The notes beneath the pieces are model-generated. The model had not been told where the DNA came from. It ran no database searches and saw only the letters and a program-made list of their open reading frames with translations. From contig CM119266.1 of the NCBI GenBank assembly GCA_051294375.1, forward strand, positions 7,960,606-8,024,605: 64,000 nt of DNA, given 5' to 3'. Shown here in pieces: positions 32,719 through 44,869 of the stretch (position 1 is the stretch's first letter; each line of letters starts with the position of its first letter). The position numbers and the translations under genes are program-made. The DNA is from Paraspadella gotoi (taxonomy: Eukaryota > Chaetognatha).

Positions 32719-33189
32719 ATGTCTATTAGGACGCGTATACATTTTGTTATGTGTATCGCTTCCGGAAAAGAAGATTATGAAGAAAATGACGATGACGAAG
32801 ACGACGACAATGATGACGACGATGATAGCGGCGATGATGGCGAAAACGACGACGATAGCGACGGCGACGACGACGACGATAACGAAGACGATAATGGTGG
32901 CAAAAGGGCCACGACGACAACGAACACTAATATTAGTAATAATAATAATGGGGGCGAAGACGATGACGACGACGATCGTGAAGACGATAGTGAAGACGAT
33001 GATGATGACGAGGACATCTCTCTTTTCTCTCTCGATACGTACGCACGACGTACGACACATCACCTCCACGAACCTAATAACTCAATAGGCGTCTTCGAGC
33101 TCAGAATGTGCGAGCTTTTCACCGTCAGAGTCTGTAGGGTGGAGGAACGGCTGATGAGGAAGTGTTTAGAGGAGATGAGAGAGAGATGA
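32719..33189 (+). CDS. Low-confidence acidic open frame (Asp/Glu triplet repeats)
   Basis: A 156-codon frame. Residues 20 to about 105 are almost all Asp, Glu, Gly and Asn, encoded by GAC/GAT/GAA runs, with a short Thr/Asn segment inside. The last 50 residues have normal composition (VFELRMCELF onward). No Kozak-like context or splice partner stands out, and no domain is recognised. It may be a real acidic protein end or a by-product of a trinucleotide microsatellite. Confidence 0.2.
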   Translation: MSIRTRIHFVMCIASGKEDYEENDDDEDDDNDDDDDSGDDGENDDDSDGDDDDDNEDDNGGKRATTTTNTNISNNNNGGEDDDDDDREDDSEDDDDDEDISLFSLDTYARRTTHHLHEPNNSIGVFELRMCELFTVRVCRVEERLMRKCLEEMRER

Positions 33190-33430
33190 GAGAGTTTCCG
33201 ATGAGGAGATGAGAGCAGGAGCAGAGAGACGTCTCGTCATAATCATCGTCTTCATCGCGTAAGAGTATGTAGAGCACGAGAGAGGAAGAGGAGGGAGAGA
33301 GAGTAGAGAGGAGGAGAGAGAGAGAGAAGGTTTTCGAGGTGGAAGTGAGGATTAAATAGAAAACAAAATTAGGGTGAGTTTAAAAAAAGTCGATTAGTTG
33401 AGGTGAAATTTGTTGATGGTCCTGCTGCAG

Positions 33431-33581
33431 CGGACATGGTGCAAAGGCTTCGTTAGCCTATCGAAACCCCCCGATCCTGCTCAGATGGTTCAAAGCCGCC
33501 ATCTCGGAAAAGTGTCACCGCGATTGCGAGAAGGCCTTCGCCCTGGCAGATCCCCGGACGATGCTGAATTGGCTAAGATAG
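33431..33581 (+). CDS. Orphan terminal exon, product unknown
   Basis: After CTGCTGCAG at 33422-33430 an open frame of 49 codons ends in TAG at 33579-33581, with AATAAA at 33611 and 33646. Third-position bases are strongly C/G in this frame and not in the others. The peptide has a basic-aromatic helix-like part (PPILLRWFKAAISEK), two Cys (KCHRDCEK) and ends MLNWLR. It could be the last exon of a gene whose earlier exons I cannot find between 30227 and 33430, or a retained fragment. Confidence 0.35.
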
Positions 33582-34185
33582 TATTTTGCTGAAAAAACCG
33601 ATGGGGAAGGAATAAACAATTAATCATCCAGGAGGAAAAAAGTTTAATAAACAAGAAGGGTAATTCAAATGTGTTGCGCCGCAGTGACTGCCTTATTATG
33701 AGTATTTCTCGTGACATGACATGACATTATATGACGCTACATGACATTACTTGCGCTAGCAGAAACTTAGATTTGAGGTTTTATTCTGTCTTAACAAATG
33801 AGCAACCATCAACTATATGCAAATTATATGCATTTTTAACGTAAGTGGGACAGAACGATGGACAGACATACCGACCGACCAACCTACCGACTGACGGGCC
33901 GACCGACCGACCGACAGACCGACTGTAAAGTGACTTATAGAGTTGATCCGCGAGTACTCGCGGCGCAACTAAAAACAATAAATCTTTTAACCAAGTTTTT
34001 CCTTCATATCATGAAGCAAAATGAAACGATCTTACGACAGTAAACTGGATGAAATGAAAATGCATGGAGTCTGCATGTGTTGTGACTGCATTTGAAGCGA
34101 ACGCGGGGGGGGGGCGGAAACGTGACGAGAATCAGTGACGTCGAGTTGAGAAAAAAAAATAAGAGTGAGAGAGAGTTAAATAGTG

Positions 34186-34250
<65 letters not shown>

Positions 34251-34676
34251 AGGGGAGGAGAGAGAGAGAGAGAGAGAGAGACGGTACAGTGGGAAAGATA
34301 AGAAAAAAAATAATTGGAGAAAAAACTATTGGTTCTAATTGTGGATTATTGGATATTGACCGGCTCTATGTTAACCTTAAACAATGTAAATAGTATTGAA
34401 ATATATAAATTGTATTAAAACTTTCGTCGTCGTCGTTCTATTTTTTGCTCAGGCCAATGTTTCGTTGCATTTTATTATGGCACTTTTTCGACAAACGTTT
34501 TTATCGTTGAAATGACTTCTCTCAAATTTAACCCCAGTGATATCATTTTCATTTTCATGAGGTCAACGTTTCTTTCGTTTCTCTCTTCATTTTCGTCGTT
34601 GTTGTTGTCGTCGTCGCCTTTTCCCACGCTCGTCGTTGTTGTCGTCGTTATCGTCCGTGTCGCGCGAGAAAATTTT

Positions 34677-34713
<37 letters not shown>

Positions 34714-35634
34714 GAAAATCGCGTCGTTGGCGAAAAGACGCGAGTTTTCGGATTCACAAGCGAAAAACAGAAACAAGAGAAAAAACAAAAAAAATAAATA
34801 AAACAAAACAAAACAAAAGAACAAAAACAAAGATTAAACCAAAATAAAATAAAAAAAAACTACAAACAATTTTGTTCAACAATGTTTTCTTGTTTTCCCG
34901 AAATTTTGTTAAATATTAGTAATCCTGTCCAAATTGAGAGAAAAGAGGACTTGTTTGTTAAATGAATGGATAATTTTTGTATTGGTTTTGTAATTCAAAT
35001 CTAAGCAGCCTCGTCGCGTTCTCATTGACGAAACTCTAATTCTATTCCACTTTGCTTCATCTACCGCATTTTATTCTACTTTGCCGCATTTTTACATTTT
35101 GATCAGAGTTTGTCCAGATTTCCTAATGGGAGACAATCTCCGCGAGGCGCCGTTTAAGATCCGCAATAAACAGTGAGCAAGATTTCTTTCACAGCTTGAA
35201 GTCTATTAAGATTCTGTGAGACTTTACGGTCAATAAAGATTATGATCATTACGTGAAATAATTCTGGGGATCTTGCAATCAATAATCGGTCACCGATCAG
35301 CGATCTCTTTTAATTCCTAAATATAACTGTTTATTAAACAGTGTTTAACGCTCCCTTGGTCGCAAAACTTTAACTTAATGAGAATTTTATTTCATATTAA
35401 TAATGAAACTGAAGCATACATCAGCAACAAAATGAACCAAATAAAAACAGAATTAAGACGTTAACGTGAAGGAAAACTAAGCTACGAGATCATTTCTATA
35501 TTTTCATAGAAATAAGACAAAACTTTATTTTTCGTCAAAGTTAAACGTTTCAAGAATCGCAACAGTCTGTTTACATATTGGGACGGAGCATCTCACTGTT
35601 GGCTTTGGGGTTTTCCCACCCTCAGTGACGTCTC
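33582..35634. other. Gene-free region with microsatellites
   Basis: Holds a CATGACATTA-type short repeat (33713-33752), a GACC-rich tetranucleotide tract (33861-33925), a poly-G run near 34105-34115, a long GA array (34188-34282) and a GTC run (34679-34714). Nothing coding is convincing. Confidence 0.5.
34182..34282. repeat. (GA)n microsatellite
   Basis: Two GA arrays separated by a short AGGGGAGGAG interruption. Confidence 0.94.
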
Positions 35635-35749
35635 ATGTCACTGGCGCGGTTACCCTACAACGGTGTCGCTTTGCCAACGCAGAAAGAAGTCGTTATGACT
35701 GTAGACGGAAAGCAACGCCTGGGACGGCGGGTTCTCCCTCTGAGGCGGT
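35635..35749 (+). CDS. Possible isolated first exon
   Basis: ATG at 35635 opens 38 codons (LPYNGVALPTQKEVV within) and ends at CGGT followed by GTGAGT, a strong donor. It sits in a GC-rich patch in AT-rich DNA. A second open frame at about 35816-36067 follows, but its phase does not fit the only nearby acceptor. No homology was recognised. Confidence 0.25.
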
Positions 35750-36903
35750 GTGAGTATACCGCTACTTCATCTTTTTTTATTGTCTGATATTTTGTTCGCC
35801 ATTTTTATCTCGAGCTCCTTCACGACCCGAATCAAACGCAATCAGTCAAAGATTCGAATCACGCGCTTGAACTCGTTGGTGAAGTCGGGAGCTCTTCACT
35901 ACAAAGTCAGGAGGGTCTCGATCCGGACTCCACACGGTCTAGACCCGGTCTCAGAGACTCTGAGCACAGAGCACAACAAGTGGCCCCGCCTTTGGCTTTG
36001 AGTCGATTGCGTTTTAAATATTTTATATTTCTTTATTTACTTTCCCTCTTTATATTTTTTATGATATCTTGATTTAGGTTCTTTTTCTCTTCCTTTTTCA
36101 TCTTTTCTTTCTTTTTAAAGAAAAGAAGCTTAATCCTAGTCTCGTTCAAAGCTTTTTTCCTTCCTGTCTTCTTCCATTAATTTATCTTTCTCCTCTCCTT
36201 CCACTTCCTTTAACTTCCTTCTCTCCTTCCGCTCCCTTTATTTTCCCTTTCTCCTTCTCCTTTTCAATCACTCCCCTTTGTCTCCTTCTCCATCTTCTTC
36301 TGTCCCGTAAAACTTTCTCGTGAAAAAGATAAAAATTGTGAGAAGCCGAAAACCAGAGGGATTTTCACGAGGGGAAGGAGGAGAAGGAGGAGGAGGAGGA
36401 GGAGGGAGGGAGGGAGGGAAGAAGGAAGGGGAAAAGGAAATTTGGGAGAAAGGAAGGAAGGAAGGAAGAAGATTTGAGAAAGTAGAATGAATATTAGAAG
36501 AAAAAAATTAGAAGAAAAAAAACATAAAAAAAGAAAGGAGTGAAAGAAAAAAAAGAAGGAAAAAAAATATAGAAAGAAAGAAAGAGAGAAATGAAGAAAG
36601 AAAGAAAGAAAGAAGGATAGAAGAAAAAAGTTAAAACTAGAAAAAAATGAAAGAAGGGAAGATAGAAAGTGAAGAAGGAAGAAAGAAAAGAGAGAATCTT
36701 TTTCGAAGTAAATGGGCGTCGCGAGGAAATAAAATCTTTGGAGTAGAAAACAAAAGAGAAAAAAATAGAGGATTGGAAAGAAAGAAAAGAAAGAAAAGGA
36801 AGAAAAGAAAAGAAAAGAAAAAAAGAGAAGAAGAATACCTGAGGGAAAATTTCGGAGAAAACCGTGAAAGTGAGACAAGCGTTTTATGGCGGAGGAGTTG
36901 AGT

Positions 36904-36904
<1 letters not shown>

Positions 36905-36980
<76 letters not shown>

Positions 36981-37055
36981 CAATAAAAACTAATAAAGGG
37001 GTGAAGGGTGAAAGAAGATATCCAAAAGGAGATCGAAGACGAAGCAGCTAAAGAT

Positions 37056-37100
<45 letters not shown>
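36905..37100. repeat. Two (GA)n microsatellites
   Basis: GA arrays at about 36908-36978 and 37061-37100 separated by about 80 bp of unique DNA. Confidence 0.92.
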
Positions 37101-37104
<4 letters not shown>

Positions 37105-37184
37105 CATAGTAAATACTAAATACTAACTACTAAAAATTCAAACCTTTTCCACGCTAAATAAATAGAATTGAATAAAAAATTGTA

Positions 37185-37410
37185 ACAATATATGAAAGTT
37201 GCAAAATTACTTGTTTCACTATCTTAATTTTTTTATTTTTTAGATTTAAAATAACTAATATTTATGATTTTATTTATTTGTTAAATATTTTTGTGTTAAA
37301 TATTGATGCAAATTCAAAACTTTGTATTTCTCTAAAGTGTTAAATATTTAAATAAATTATTTTTTATCTGTTTGGGATGGGGACGTTAATGTTGTCTTCT
37401 GGAAATAGAG
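37185..37410 (+). repeat. Interspersed repeat family X, copy 2
   Basis: Shares GCAAAATTACTTGTTTCACT at the left and GTTGTCTTCTGGAAATAGAG at the right with the copies at 26945 and 58890. Confidence 0.65.
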
Positions 37411-37497
37411 GGTGCATCTACACAACACAAGTTTAGTTCTGTCGTCGAGAGAGAATGAAAAGAAAAAGAGGAAAATCTTCAACTCCATTCATCTTCC

Positions 37498-37652
37498 TCA
37501 CAACCGAGAATCTTTCTCGGCCGCCGGGCGGATGACAATCCGCGTTTCCGGCGGCCACCGGTCACTGCCGATGAGCCCGGCAAAGGAGTCTTCTTCGGTC
37601 ACCCGCGCGGATGCCCGCGAGCAGCGACCTCTGGGAGACGCGGGGCGAAACT
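37498..37652 (-). CDS. Possible terminal exon in a GC-rich island
   Basis: On the minus strand, after GAGACAG, 51 codons stay open to TGA at 37500-37498 and include VTEEDSFAGLIGSDRWPPET. A plus-strand frame over the same DNA is also open, so strand is uncertain. No partner exon or domain was recognised. Confidence 0.2.
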
Positions 37653-38238
37653 CTGTCTCTATTTGTTATCTTTTTTTAAAATTCGTTTCGTGACACAAAC
37701 TCGTTACATCCGGGTCATCCAAGATTTTTACTGACGGACCGATTACTTACACCCGGGGTTTCACTTTCCAAATCCGAATCAAATTGTTGCATGAATTTGA
37801 CTCTATTAATTGATTATTAAAATTAAAATAAGAAATTGCAATGAATAAAGAACGAAAATTTATCAATACGCTAATTGAGCGATGGTGATAAAAGATGTCG
37901 TGATAAAAGCGGAAGTGGTGAAGGCTATCGTGACTGGAAAGAAAGTTCTTTAGAAGAATCCAAAACATTTTTCACGGAATTAGGTTAAATGAGGATGAGT
38001 TGGCATAGAACTTTATCTATCTCTCTCTCTCTCTCTTCTTCTCCTCATCTCTCTCTCTCTTCTCTCTCTCTCTCTCTCTCTCTTTCTCTTTTCTTGCTTT
38101 CAAATTACCTTGACATTGCCAAATAGTCTCAGGCTCGGAAAATTAATTAGCCTAAATTATCCTATCACGGATCTTATAAGACGGCGACAAAAAACCATTA
38201 AATAATTAATGAGTTCCTGTTAATTTACATTGATTTAA

Positions 38239-38309
38239 ATAACGGTGGTTCAGTGGTAGAATGCTCGCCTACCACGCGGGCGGCCCGGTTTCGATTCCCG
38301 GTCGATGCA
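38239..38309 (+). tRNA. tRNA-Gly-like sequence with ACC anticodon, probably a pseudogene or SINE head
   Basis: 71 nt closely follow the standard animal tRNA-Gly(GCC): GGTGGTTCAGTGGTAGAATG covers the D arm and box A, and the T arm is CCGGTTTCGATTCCCGG. The anticodon loop is CTACCAC, so the anticodon at 38271-38273 is ACC, not the usual GCC. The acceptor stem has two mismatches (positions 1-72 and 4-69) and the T stem one (53-61). These point to a decayed copy or to the tRNA-like head of a SINE rather than a working tRNA. Confidence 0.6.
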
Positions 38310-38692
38310 ACAGTGATGAGCGGGGTTTTACGTCTCTTGCTCACCCTTCTGAGAGTATCAATAACGCTGGTTGAAACGCAAGTCTTTGGGATCAAGCATG
38401 ATCAAGAACTGGAGGTAAGCAAAAGCAAGCATCGGTATACAATCAGAATAGCAATGATCTCTCAGGTAAGCTCAGCCTAATCAATTACATAATAAATAGC
38501 CACGCATATATAGAATGCATATAGAATGACATATGAGTAATACAGATACGAAACCCCGACGATGACTAATTAATATTTTCACAATCTGTATGAAAGGAAA
38601 TCATAGTTAAAACATATTAATAGAATAATAACAAACACCAATGTTTAAACAGCACCCCAAAGTAAATGATATATGACCTGTGTTACGTGCAT

Positions 38693-38979
38693 NNNNNNNN
38701 NNNNNNNNNNNNNNNNNNNNNNNNNNNNNNNNNNNNNNNNNNNNNNNNNNNNNNNNNNNNNNNNNNNNNNNNNNNNNNNNNNNNNNNNNNNNNNNNNNNN
38801 NNNNNNNNNNNNNNNNNNNNNNNNNNNNNNNNNNNNNNNNNNNNNNNNNNNNNNNNNNNNNNNNNNNNNNNNNNNNNNNNNNNNNNNNNNNNNNNNNNNN
38901 NNNNNNNNNNNNNNNNNNNNNNNNNNNNNNNNNNNNNNNNNNNNNNNNNNNNNNNNNNNNNNNNNNNNNNNNNNNNNNN
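38693..38979. other. Assembly gap
   Basis: 287 N. Open frames across it are meaningless. Confidence 1.
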
Positions 38980-39575
38980 ATTTTTTATTATCAGTGACAT
39001 AATTCTTTATTTCAACTGAATTTTTTATTCTATTTGTCCACCCGTTTTCATAACTTTCATTCCCAAATTAAACATTGTAAATTATTGTAACTTTATTTTC
39101 ATTACATTGTCTCACAGTACATCGCGAGGTCGTTGACTCTACTATCCTACGCCGCAGATGAAGCTCGCAGTGGCTCATAGCCTTTGACATTGTCTTCTTC
39201 TCTTTCACAGTTCCATAAAGTAATTCACACTTTTTTTTCCGGCGAGAAACATTTTTAAGGCGGCTTCCCTTAAATCTCTCAAGTTAAGCTCGAGGCTTTT
39301 TTGGAAACAAGCTATCTGTCACGAAAGCAAAGGAAGCAATTTCACACAAGCCATTTATTCATCAAGCTTATTGCCGTCGACCTCTCTGAGTCTCTCTAAT
39401 AGAAATATTCCGCAAAGAGTCATTCGTTACTCGAGACTTGAAAGGAAGTTTCCCGAAAATATGGCGTCGAAATCGGCGGGAAAAAAATGTGGATGTTTTG
39501 ACAGATTTACCATCGTTAAAAATTTCCGTTGACAGATTTCAGTCATTCGTTGCTTATTTATGGCAGAAAAACTGA

Positions 39576-39824
39576 TGCAGACGTCGTTGTTATCGTCGTC
39601 GTTATCGTCGTCGTCGTCGTCGTTATCGTCGTCGACGTTATCGTCGTGGTCGTTTGTCGTCCATTTCTTGACGTCGTCATCATCGTCGTCGTCTTTGTCG
39701 TTATCGTCGTCGTAATCCTCGTCCTCATTGTCATTATCTTTGTCATATTTTTGTCATATTTGTCATATTTTTGATCGTCATTATCGTTTATATCGTATTT
39801 TTGTCGCAGTCGCCGTTGTCTTCA

Positions 39825-39859
<35 letters not shown>

Positions 39860-39860
39860 C
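39576..39860. repeat. (GTC/ATC)n trinucleotide region
   Basis: Several runs of GTC mixed with ATC, the longest uninterrupted at about 39826-39860. Confidence 0.88.
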
Positions 39861-40879
39861 TCCCAGAAGATTAATGGTCACTTGTTCGGCAAAGATGAAA
39901 CGGGTGAACGGATGAAAAAGCAGAGAGTTTCTCGGTGATTCCGGGTGACTGGAACGGAAATTCGGGGTGATAAAAGTGATTCGAGATGATTCTTAATTCT
40001 TAAGGGAAATATTTAAGAATATCAGTTAACAGTTGAAAGTTTTTTTCAAAGAGAATTAATCGATATATTAGTACAACTAAATTTCATTCCCTTTCTAAAA
40101 GATTTTTATCGAGTGATTTTCATTTTAATCACTAGAATTAATTAGATAAAATTAACGTTTTTTTGTAGTGAGCGTTTATCTGTTTTATTTTTGGTGTCGC
40201 TTTTACTATATTACACTAACATAACTTTAAGCTTGAGTTAAGCTTCTTTCACTAGTTAAACTGTAGTATACTTAATTTTTTCTCCCAAAAATATCGTAAG
40301 ATTTCTTCCCCAGTTCTTTTGTTCAATCGACGAACCGCGCGCCATCTCTCGATCTCCTTTCACTGATTCGCCTTTTGTTTAAATTTTCAACGAGAATATG
40401 GGGGATAAAAAACCCGTTAAAAGAAAAAAACAAAAAAAGGATGAATAAATTAATGAAACTAAATCGAAGGAAAAAGCAAACAGAATAGGAGAGAGAGAGA
40501 AGAGAGAGAGAAGAGAGAGAGAGAGATGGAGAGAGAGAGAGGAGAGAGAGAGAGAGGAGAGAGAGAAGAGAGAGAGAGAGAGAGTGAACGCGGGAAGCGT
40601 AACGGGAGGATTTATGATTTCCTTTGTACGGAAAAAATGTAATTACTGTTTATTGAGGATTTATTAGGGATTTATCAGAGTTACGAACCGAAGATGAAAG
40701 TTTTGTTAGTTTTTGTTTGTTAATATGATCGAGTGTTTAATTATCTTTTATTTTCTAAGTCGTCTCTGCAATCGTTAATCGGTTTTCGGAGAATGAATAC
40801 TTACGGAAATGAATAAGATTAACTTATATATATATTATATATATGTAAAATAAAAGGTTGGCTTGAAGGTAATGGGAAA

Positions 40880-41240
40880 AGGCTAAAAGCCTAAAAGAAA
40901 AAAAAGATAGCTAAATAGTATGATACGAAATGTATAGGGAAGGGGGAAAGAAAAGGGAGGAAGGAGGGAAGGAAGGCTAAAAGAAAAGAAAAGAAGGCTA
41001 AAAGTAAAGGAAGGAAGGCTAAAATAAAAGGAAGGAAGGCTAAAGGGAAAGGAAGGAAGGCTAAAAGGAAAGGCAGAAAGGCTAAAATGAAAGGAAGGAA
41101 GGCTAAAATAAAAGGAAGGAAGGCTAAAAGAAAAGGAAGGAAGGCTAAAAGGAAAGGGAGGAAGGCTAAAAGGAAAGAAATAAAGGCTAAAAGGAAAGTG
41201 AGGAAAGCTAAAAGGAAAGGGAGGAAGGGGGAAAGGAAAG
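40880..41240. repeat. AAGGAAGGCTAAAAG minisatellite
   Basis: About 18 copies of a variable unit of 17-21 bp built on GGAAGGCTAAAA. The long minus-strand frame over it (FSLPSF repeats) is a by-product. Confidence 0.85.
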
Positions 41241-41396
41241 GGAGAGTAAGTAAAGGAGAGACTTAGACGTCTTCGTCTCCAAAAGCGAATCACAAAATCT
41301 TCACGGGTCACAACCAGGAGACCAATTTCCTCTGCGTTTGACTTTTCTTTCAGTTACGCTAGTCTGTTCGCCGGTTAGAGACAGAGACAGAGAGAG

Positions 41397-41655
41397 NNNN
41401 NNNNNNNNNNNNNNNNNNNNNNNNNNNNNNNNNNNNNNNNNNNNNNNNNNNNNNNNNNNNNNNNNNNNNNNNNNNNNNNNNNNNNNNNNNNNNNNNNNNN
41501 NNNNNNNNNNNNNNNNNNNNNNNNNNNNNNNNNNNNNNNNNNNNNNNNNNNNNNNNNNNNNNNNNNNNNNNNNNNNNNNNNNNNNNNNNNNNNNNNNNNN
41601 NNNNNNNNNNNNNNNNNNNNNNNNNNNNNNNNNNNNNNNNNNNNNNNNNNNNNNN
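41397..41655. other. Assembly gap inside a GA microsatellite
   Basis: 259 N with GAGAGA on both sides, so the missing sequence is probably more GA repeat. Confidence 1.
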
Positions 41656-41693
<38 letters not shown>

Positions 41694-42836
41694 TCGATGG
41701 TCATTCAGGATTTTTTATTTTTTCCCGGAGGAGAAAATCACCAGCCGTTCAATCATTCATGAAAAAATATAAACAAACGAATCAAAACAAACAAACAAAT
41801 TAAGCCGATCGACGATAAAATGGGCCCAAACAATTTCAGCCCTCCGGCGAGTTTCGAAAATTAGGGTGAGTTTTATTTTTTGTATAAATCGAATAAGAAC
41901 GTGACTGCATTAATCTGATGGACTTCATCAACTGACTGCATTAATTTAATGGACTACATCAATAGACTGCATGAATTCCTCAGAATGCCGAATATTCGTG
42001 AAAGTATTAGTTTGTTGAATCAGGCAAATTTATTTATGGGTAGAAATTTGGACGAAGACGACGACGACGACGACGATAACGAAGACGACTAGAAAAGCAA
42101 TGACGATGACAATGAAAACAATAAGACGCCAGTAAATTAAAACAATGACAGAGAGAAAAAAAAAGTCGGCTAAAACTAATTGGACAAATAGCGTGGTCGT
42201 GATAACAACGACAACGACGACAACTAGGATAAAGAGACTGCGAATATTTATAAGATCCCGCCCCGTCTATCGGTCCGGCTGTCCGTCCGTCTGTCTGTTC
42301 GACTCTCTTTCTTACGCCCTAACTTTCTTCCTTTCTTCTCATTCCGCTTCATTCCTTGGAGGTTTTACGTTTTAGCGAATGAGTTGGGGAAGGAAGAGGA
42401 AAAGGTGAACGAGTCGAAAAGAAAGTCGAGGATGGAAGGAGGAAAGGAAAGGGAGGAAGAGGAAAGGGAAGAAAAGGGAGGAAGAAGAGGAAAGGGAAGA
42501 AGAAGAGGAGGGAAAAGGGAGGAAAGAAAGGAAAGGAAAGGAGAGGAGAGGAAAGGAAGGGAAAGGTAACTGAGAAAAAGAGAGGAAAGAAAAGAGAGGA
42601 AGTAGAGGCGAGGAAAGAGAGAAATAAAAGGAAAGGAAAGGGAGGAAGGAACTGAAAAAAATGGAGGAAGGAAAGGGAAAGGAATCTGAGAAAAGAGAGG
42701 AAAGAAAAGGGAGGAAGTAGAGGCGAGGAAAGAGAGAAATAAAAGGAAAGGAGTGAACTGAAAGAAAAAGGTGGAAGGAAAGGAAGGGAAAGAAGAGGAA
42801 AGAAAAATTGAGAAAAAAAAGAAAAAAAGAAAGAAT
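41656..42836. other. Region between gaps
   Basis: GAC run at 42056-42078, then a polypurine block at 42380-42836 (GGAAAGG/GGAGGAAG words) in which an approximately 150-bp segment is repeated (around 42575 and 42695). No gene recognised. Confidence 0.5.
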
Positions 42837-43098
42837 NNNNNNNNNNNNNNNNNNNNNNNNNNNNNNNNNNNNNNNNNNNNNNNNNNNNNNNNNNNNNNNN
42901 NNNNNNNNNNNNNNNNNNNNNNNNNNNNNNNNNNNNNNNNNNNNNNNNNNNNNNNNNNNNNNNNNNNNNNNNNNNNNNNNNNNNNNNNNNNNNNNNNNNN
43001 NNNNNNNNNNNNNNNNNNNNNNNNNNNNNNNNNNNNNNNNNNNNNNNNNNNNNNNNNNNNNNNNNNNNNNNNNNNNNNNNNNNNNNNNNNNNNNNNNN
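42837..43098. other. Assembly gap
   Basis: 262 N at the end of a polypurine block. Confidence 1.
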
Positions 43099-43221
43099 TC
43101 TCTCTGTCAAACACTTTGTTTTTTCTTCTCTCTCGTTGCCTCCTTAAAACTGCCTCCTCAGTCATAAACTCGGAGTAAAACACCTGACGAATTTCCAACG
43201 AGGCGCTGGCGGAGTGGCGGC

Positions 43222-43439
43222 NNNNNNNNNNNNNNNNNNNNNNNNNNNNNNNNNNNNNNNNNNNNNNNNNNNNNNNNNNNNNNNNNNNNNNNNNNNNNNN
43301 NNNNNNNNNNNNNNNNNNNNNNNNNNNNNNNNNNNNNNNNNNNNNNNNNNNNNNNNNNNNNNNNNNNNNNNNNNNNNNNNNNNNNNNNNNNNNNNNNNNN
43401 NNNNNNNNNNNNNNNNNNNNNNNNNNNNNNNNNNNNNNN
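43222..43439. other. Assembly gap
   Basis: 218 N. The 122 bp island between this and the previous gap contains nothing recognised. Confidence 1.
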
Positions 43440-44724
43440 GGTACATTGTAAATGGCTAATGGCTAAAGCTTAGAAAGCCTATTGGCAAACCCTATTACCC
43501 GACACATAGTGCCGACAATTTTCAGCTTTATATTGTGGTTGCAAAAATTTCCGCTTGCTGGAGCGAGAAAAAAAAAGCTTGGGAAAAAAAAAAGCTTGGG
43601 AACTTATGTTATCGTGTTTCATAAAAGGTTTTGATTTCCTTAGCACGTGCGCAGAAAATTTAAAAGGGAAAAAATGGAGTCCGATAATATTTTTTATGTT
43701 TTAGTTTTGTCTTTATTTCAAATCGGTTTTCAATTCTTTAAAAAGTGAAATATTACATTTATATATTCATTTTATTGTCTTCTGTTAGTTCTTTACTAAT
43801 TTGTAAAAAAATTCTCAATGTTAAATAAAACTTGTTACCCAGCTCTAAATCCTCAAGATAAAATGATAAAAAATAAGATTTAAAAAACGGAAACCAAGTT
43901 CATCTCAAATTATAAATATTTCACAAACAAAACTGTAAACCAAAAACTACTTCCCTGAATCCTTCTGTGAGAAATATAAACAACGATTGTGAAAGTGTGA
44001 AAGACTCTTCGGCTACAATCTTCACGTAAAAAGATGAGAGACAATTTCTGCAAAACACCTCACAAGGATGGCATCGTTTCTAGAGTCTAAAAATAGAATG
44101 GACGAGAGAAGTAATCTCGACGTCCGTCTGTCTGCCCCGCCCTCCGTCCGTCCGTCCCTCCCATCCGAGTTATGTTTTTTTTAAACGATTACGATTGAGA
44201 AAAAAAGGAAAAGGAAAGGGGAAAAAAAGGAAAGAAAAAGGAAAGAAAAAGGAAAGAATAAGAGAAGAGGAGAAATTAAACCTAAAACTAAAAAAAAGAA
44301 TAAAAAGAAATAAAAAAATCGTCCAACAAATATATAATATACATTATAATATGAATATATGTATTATGTATATAGCGAACGACTATTTTCTCATCACAGT
44401 AAAGCTTCACCTTTGATAAAATAAAAATCGTTTTCTTTGACCAAAAAAAAAAAACCTAAAAACTAAATCGATTTTTTTGGCTTCATTAATCATTGGGTTC
44501 TTCTTTCTCTCAAGCCAGGTACTCTGGCAGTGAATAAACGAGACTGTGAGAGAGTCTTGATTGAAAGCTTGCAGGGTCCTGCTATGTTATTATCTTGTGA
44601 GAGTGATGGAGGCCTTAAATCACCATAGCCTGTCCAAAGTCAGGGGCAATATAGCATAGTTATAAAATGAATGGATAAATTTTATATTGGTTGTACCAAT
44701 TTCTTAGAGACAAACTGGCTAAGC

Positions 44725-44725
<1 letters not shown>

Positions 44726-44780
<55 letters not shown>
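44726..44780. repeat. (CT)n microsatellite, last long one before the AT-rich block
   Basis: About 27 CT units. Confidence 0.94.
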
Positions 44781-44782
<2 letters not shown>

Positions 44783-44844
44783 TTCACAAAACTTTAAAAG
44801 GAATTTCAAGAAAACGAAAAAATAAAAGAAAAAAAAACTATTTC

Positions 44845-44869
44845 NNNNNNNNNNNNNNNNNNNNNNNNN
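44845..44869. other. Assembly gap (25 N)
   Basis: 25 N. Confidence 1.

Larger units (their letters stand above)
30227..33430. other. Region downstream of cystinosin
   Basis: Begins with the cystinosin 3-prime UTR, including a short duplication of GGCCTGTTGAGG at 30242-30270. AATAAA-containing AT-rich DNA follows near 30765, then AT-rich sequence, a 12-bp minisatellite at 31781-32098 and an acidic triplet-repeat open frame at 32719-33189. Confidence 0.5.
36002..38238. other. Polypyrimidine/polypurine and AT-rich region
   Basis: 36060-36300 is T/C-rich and 36360-36900 is A/G-rich, so most long frames here are composition artefacts. GA arrays lie at 36905-36979 and 37057-37100. A GC-rich island at 37500-37650 and a CT-rich tract at 38018-38095 follow. 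Confidence 0.5.
38980..41396. other. Gene-free region with repeats
   Basis: AT-rich DNA with a long GTC/ATC tract (39580-39860), an imperfect GA tract (40490-40586) and a GGAAGGCTAAAA minisatellite. No gene recognised. Confidence 0.5.

Noticed and set aside
36264-36983. 239-codon minus-strand Ser/Phe/Leu frame
   Set aside because: It spans GA arrays and a polypurine block, so it is an artefact of low complexity.
40883-41311. 142-codon frame with FSLPSF repeats
   Set aside because: Translation of the GGAAGGCTAAAA minisatellite; no start or splice context.
42349-43198. Long frames crossing N gaps
   Set aside because: Most residues are undefined and the rest is polypurine/polypyrimidine.
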